This document shows positions 52,454-55,996 of a DNA stretch of 55,996 nt, one piece after another (the first letter of the stretch is position 1; each line of letters opens with the position of its first letter). This stretch comes from Phycisphaerae bacterium. GTDB taxonomy: Bacteria > Planctomycetota > Phycisphaerae > SM23-33. The DNA lies in NCBI GenBank assembly GCA_011050235.1, contig DRGC01000063.1, positions 1-55,996 of the forward strand, given 5' to 3'. Position numbers and translations under genes: made by a program. The notes beneath the pieces are model-generated. The model did no database searches. It was not told the DNA's origin and worked only from the letters and a program-made list of their open reading frames with translations.

Positions 52454-54367
52454 ATGCCCCGCAAACCACTCACCCCCGTTTCCTTCACCAACGTCACATT
52501 CGACGACGTGTTCTGGAAACCCCGCGTCGAGATCAACCGCACCAACACGCTACCTATCGAGCATCAGCAGCTCAAGGCGTCCGGCCAGCTCGCCCAGTAT
52601 CGCTGGAAACCGGGCATGCCGGGCATGCCGCATATCTTCTGGGACAGCGACGTCGCCAAATGGCTGGAGGCGGCTGCGTATTCGTTGGCCACCCACCCGG
52701 ACAAGAAGCTGGCCAAGCAGGTCGACGCCGTCGTCGACGACATGGCCGCCATCCAGGGCAAGGACGGCTACCTCAACACCCACTACCTGCTCGTCGAGCC
52801 CAAGAAGCGATGGAGCGACCTCCGCGGCTGCCACGAGCTGTACTGCGCCGGGCACCTGATGGAGGCCGCCGTCGCCTACGCCGAGGCCACCGGCAAGACG
52901 AAGTTCCTGGACATGATGTGCCGCTACACCGACACCATCCGCAAGGAGTTCGGCCGCGGTAAAGGTCAGAAGCGCGGCTACCCCGGCCACCAGGAGATCG
53001 AGCTGGCGCTGGTCAAGCTGTTCCGCGCGACCGGGAAGAAGGATTATCTGGACCTCGCCAAGTTCTTCGTCGACGAGCGCGGCCGCAAGCCGCACTACTA
53101 CGACGCCGAGGCCAAGGCCCGCGGCGAAGAGTCCCATAGATGGCACTTCGGCGCCGCCTACGCCTATTGTCAGGCCGACAAGCCCGTCCGCGAACTGGCC
53201 GAGGTCACCGGTCACGCCGTCCGGGCGATGTACCTTTACGCCGGCATGGCCGATGTGGCCGCCCACACCGGCGACAAAACGCTGCTGCCCGCCCTGCGTC
53301 GCCTGTGGAAAAGCACCACGCAGCGCCGCATGCACGTCACGGGCGGCATCGGGCCGACGGCTGCGAACGAAGGCTTCACCTTCGACTACGACCTGCCGAA
53401 CGAGTCGGCCTATCTGGAGACCTGCGCCGCGGTGGCGCTGGTGTTCTGGGCCCATCGCATGCTGCATTTGGATAAGGACGCCAAATACGCCGACGTGATG
53501 GAGCTGGCGCTCTATAACGGGGCGCTGTCGGGCATCAGTTCAGATGGCAAGCGGTTCTTCTACGAGAACCCCCTGGCCGCCCACCCCGGCGCCCCCTCGG
53601 GCCGCCGCGAGCCGGGCACGCACCATCGTCGCGTCGGCTGGTTCGGCTGCTCGTGCTGCCCGCCAAACATCGCCCGGCTGATCGCATCGATCGCCGGCTA
53701 CGTGTGCTCGTCGGACGACAAGAGCCTATGGGTCCACCTCTACGCCGGCGGCTCGGCCGAGGCCCAGATCGGCGGGCAGACCGTCAAGCTCACCCAGCGG
53801 ACCAGGTATCCGTGGGATGGCAAGGTGTCGATGACCCTTCGCCCGGAGACAGCCGCGGAGTTTACGCTCGCCCTGCGGATCCCAGGCTGGTGCCGCAAGG
53901 CCGCGCTGAAGGTCAACGGCAAGACGGTCAGCCTCCAGGCCGTCACCAAGAAGGGCTACGCCCACATCAAGCGCACGTGGACCAAAGGCGACCGCGTGGC
54001 GTTGGACCTGCCCATGCCCGTCGAGCGCATCGAGGCCCACCCCAACGTCCGCCAGGACACCGGCAAGGTCGCCCTCAAACGCGGGCCGATCGTCTACTGC
54101 TTCGAACAGGTTGATAACTTCAAGAACCTTCACGACATCGCCCTGCCCGCCGATGCCAAGCTGCAGACGACGTTCGACGCGAAACTGCTGGGCGGCGTGT
54201 GCGTGATTACGGGCAAGGCCAAAATGCGCGTGGTCGAGGGGTGGGGCGACGAGCTGTTCTCCGCCGACGCCACCAAGGTCAAGACGGTCGCCATCAAGGC
54301 CATCCCCTACGCCCTCTGGGCCAACCGAAAACCAGGCGAAATGCGCGTCTGGCTCAACGCGCGGTAG
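52454..54367 (+). CDS. GH127-family glycoside hydrolase (beta-L-arabinofuranosidase-like)
   Basis: The 637-residue protein matches the GH127 (former DUF1680) layout: an alpha/alpha barrel (about 10-420) followed by beta-sandwich domains. The zinc and catalytic residues of HypBA1-type enzymes are all found: Glu306 ('AANEGF'), Glu322 and Cys324 ('NESAYLETCA'), and Cys401/Cys402 ('WFGCSCCPPN'). 'WHFGAAYAYCQADKPV' and 'YLNTHYLL' also fit. There is no signal peptide, so it acts inside the cell on imported oligosaccharides. The substrate may be beta-L-arabinofuranosides or a related sugar, since the family is broad. AGAGGAA lies before the ATG. It sits between two similar palindromes. Confidence 0.92.
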   Translation: MPRKPLTPVSFTNVTFDDVFWKPRVEINRTNTLPIEHQQLKASGQLAQYRWKPGMPGMPHIFWDSDVAKWLEAAAYSLATHPDKKLAKQVDAVVDDMAAIQGKDGYLNTHYLLVEPKKRWSDLRGCHELYCAGHLMEAAVAYAEATGKTKFLDMMCRYTDTIRKEFGRGKGQKRGYPGHQEIELALVKLFRATGKKDYLDLAKFFVDERGRKPHYYDAEAKARGEESHRWHFGAAYAYCQADKPVRELAEVTGHAVRAMYLYAGMADVAAHTGDKTLLPALRRLWKSTTQRRMHVTGGIGPTAANEGFTFDYDLPNESAYLETCAAVALVFWAHRMLHLDKDAKYADVMELALYNGALSGISSDGKRFFYENPLAAHPGAPSGRREPGTHHRRVGWFGCSCCPPNIARLIASIAGYVCSSDDKSLWVHLYAGGSAEAQIGGQTVKLTQRTRYPWDGKVSMTLRPETAAEFTLALRIPGWCRKAALKVNGKTVSLQAVTKKGYAHIKRTWTKGDRVALDLPMPVERIEAHPNVRQDTGKVALKRGPIVYCFEQVDNFKNLHDIALPADAKLQTTFDAKLLGGVCVITGKAKMRVVEGWGDELFSADATKVKTVAIKAIPYALWANRKPGEMRVWLNAR

Positions 54368-54469
54368 CTCGCCGCGACAGGACAAACACCGATTCAGTTC
54401 TAAGCAAGGACGCACACAACGCGCAGAATACAAAACCGCGCCCACCCCACCCAACCGCCCCCCCCCAAG

Positions 54470-54491
54470 CCCGGCCACTGCGGTGGCCGGG
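54470..54491. repeat. REP-like palindrome after the GH127 gene
   Basis: CCCGGCCAC and GTGGCCGGG form a perfect nine-base stem with a TGCG loop between two convergent genes. Its flanks AAGCCC and GGGACCA match those of the palindrome at 52393. No T-run follows on either strand. A run of about nine C precedes it. Confidence 0.6.
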
Positions 54492-54503
54492 ACCACCACC
54501 CCA

Positions 54504-55977
54504 CTACCGTCGCCCGACGGCCTGCAGGATGTTGACAAAATCGTCGGTCCAGAGCGATATGTTGGCCCGAGTGTTCTCTCTGACGTCGTCGCTGGTTGTG
54601 ATAAGGACATCGCTCCTGACGTTCCGACGTCGTGTCACCACCACCCATGTCGAAGGAGATTCGCCTTTCTTTCTCAAGGCCTCCGCCGACAGGCGAGAGC
54701 TGCTGAGGAGATAGGCGGGCCATGCCAGCTCGTCAGCCACCCGAAAAGCAATGGGTCCGAGCGACAGAAAGTTATTGGTCAGGTGCAGGGCCAGGATGCC
54801 GTCGGGCTTGAGCCGGTCCAGGTAGATCTCGAAGGCCTCCTTCGTCAGAAGGTGGACCGGAATCGCATCGCTGTTGAAGGCATCCACAACGAGCACGTCA
54901 AACGTTCCCGACGGGACCTTCTCCACCGACAGCCGGCCGTCCCCCAGAACAACGGGCGTCTCGGCCTCGCTTTCGGCAAGATAGTAGAACTGCTCCTTGG
55001 CCAGCCGCTCGACCTGGGGATTGATCTCATAGAAGTACATCACGTCGCCGGGCCTGCCGTAAGCGGCGATGGTGCCCGTCCCCAGGCCGATCACGCCAAT
55101 GGTGCGGTTGGACCTGTGTTCCATCAGACGCATCGCCAGGCCGATCCCGCTGTTGGGGCCGTAGTAACCGGTCGGCAAGGAGCGAAGGAAGGTGGGCTGA
55201 ACGAACTGGAACCCGTGCACCGTCGTGCCATGCCGCATCACGCGACGCGTCGATTTCGGGTTGTCGGGTTCCTGGGCCACCCTTAACACGCCGTAGAAGT
55301 TTCGGCCCATGAAAATGGAGTCAAAGCCCGATGTCGTGAACGCCGGCGCCACAAGCGCCACGATCATCGCCCCCACAGCCGCCACCGTCGACCCATAGCG
55401 GACAGCCGCCGGGAGGGCCTTGGGCCTGACCCACATCGCCAGCATCAGGCACACAGGCAGCGCCAGATAGACCTCCAGGTAATCCGACAACACCAGCGGG
55501 GCCACGACCGCCACCGCCACTCCGCCCAGCGCCCCGCCCAGGGCGATCGACAGGTAGTAGCCCGTCAGCCTCTTGGCCGGCGGGCGCAGACGAAACACCT
55601 CGCCGTGGCAGATCATACACCCCACGAACATCGCCAGAAGGTACAGCCCCGTCCGCATCGGAATCGAAATCGGAATATCCCTCATGCTGTATCGAACATA
55701 GAACACCCCCGCCCCCACCAGCACCAACCCGATCAGCATCCGCCCCCGCTGGTAAAAGTTCTCCTGATGGAAGCACAAAACGAACGTCAACAGGTACAGG
55801 GCCAGCGGCGCGATCCACAGAAACGGCACGGGCGCCAGGTCCTGGCAGACCAGATTGGTCGTCCCCAACAGCAGCACCGACCCCACCGCTGGAAACACAA
55901 TCCACCACCAGCGACCGTGAGAGGCGGAATCATCCCCGCTTCCCTCGTCGACCCGGAGCGCCTCAGCGGCCGGCGGT
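54504..55977 (-). CDS. membrane-bound spermidine-synthase-like protein, 5' end cut off
   Basis: About 490 residues remain of a protein with an N-terminal membrane domain of seven or so helices ('WWWIVFPAVGSVLLLGTTNLV', 'FLWIAPLALYLLTFVLCF', 'GLYLLAMFVGCMICHG', 'YYLSIALGGALGGVAVAVVAPLVL') and a C-terminal methyltransferase fold of the spermidine synthase type: 'TIGVIGLGTGTIAAYGRPGD', 'YFYEINPQVERLAKEQF' and 'DVLVVDAFNSDAIPVHLL'. The pairing of a polytopic domain with this fold is known in bacteria but without a settled function. Before residue 'PPAAEALR' the open frame reads the sequencing adapter, so the true start is missing. It converges with the GH127 gene. Confidence 0.8.
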
Positions 55978-55996
55978 CTGTCTCTTATACACATCT
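55978..55996. other. Nextera transposon-end adapter left on the contig
   Basis: The final bases CTGTCTCTTATACACATCT are exactly the 19-base mosaic end used in Nextera libraries. Read on the minus strand they encode the well-known artefact peptide 'MCIRDR'. This is untrimmed adapter, not genome. Confidence 0.97.

Overview
This is a 56 kb piece of a GC-rich bacterial chromosome, most probably from the Planctomycetota and perhaps a Phycisphaerae-like lineage. The lineage is inferred from gene content: three proteins with PEP-CTERM sorting tails, a pilin-like protein with an H-X9-DG motif, dockerin-like repeats, an HtrA protease fused to a PA14-like domain, UroD-like enzymes, a GH127 glycosidase, and three SPFH (HflK/HflC-like) proteins beside an ABC-2 exporter. 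I see no tRNA, rRNA, CRISPR array, phage gene or transposase. The last 19 bases are a Nextera transposon-end adapter, so the right edge is a contig end, not biology.

Layout. 1-7.6 kb, plus strand: end of a periplasmic adaptor, an RND efflux pump, miaA, a metallo-beta-lactamase-like protein without the usual metal motif, and two DUF21/CBS proteins. 7.6-13.3 kb: dacB-like carboxypeptidase and pfkA (minus), a PilZ protein (plus), a membrane-anchored histone-deacetylase-like amidohydrolase (minus), and a short uvrC (plus). 13.3-22.7 kb, minus: a six-gene run of three SPFH proteins, an ABC ATPase, its permease and an unrecognised protein. A divergent ABC-2 permease, a P1B-type metal ATPase and the pilin-like protein follow. 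27.8-31.7 kb, plus: hom, an ApgM-like gene that is probably the homoserine kinase, and thrC, a complete homoserine-to-threonine operon.

31.8-48.6 kb looks like an accessory region: a papain-like protease and three other surface-type proteins (three of these four have PEP-CTERM tails plus a fourth on the same pattern), a RidA/chorismatase-like gene, decayed pieces of SGNH and TPR genes, and a plus-strand module of two paralogous SGNH-hydrolase-like proteins and a polytopic membrane protein. The two SGNH genes share an almost identical 189/186 bp block covering their translation start and membrane anchor, although the rest has diverged. This module and its two upstream relics are the best candidate here for an undescribed system.

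48.6-56 kb: HtrA-PDZ-PA14 protease, Eis-like acetyltransferase, a second UroD-like protein, a GH127 glycosidase between two similar palindromes, and a membrane-bound spermidine-synthase-like protein cut by the contig end.

Regulation. Several minus-strand genes for envelope proteins have readable sigma-70-type promoters with long leaders of about 95-175 nt. In contrast uvrC, and perhaps miaA, have the -10 box seven bases before the start codon, which suggests leaderless transcripts. Intrinsic terminators can be read after two of the PEP-CTERM genes.
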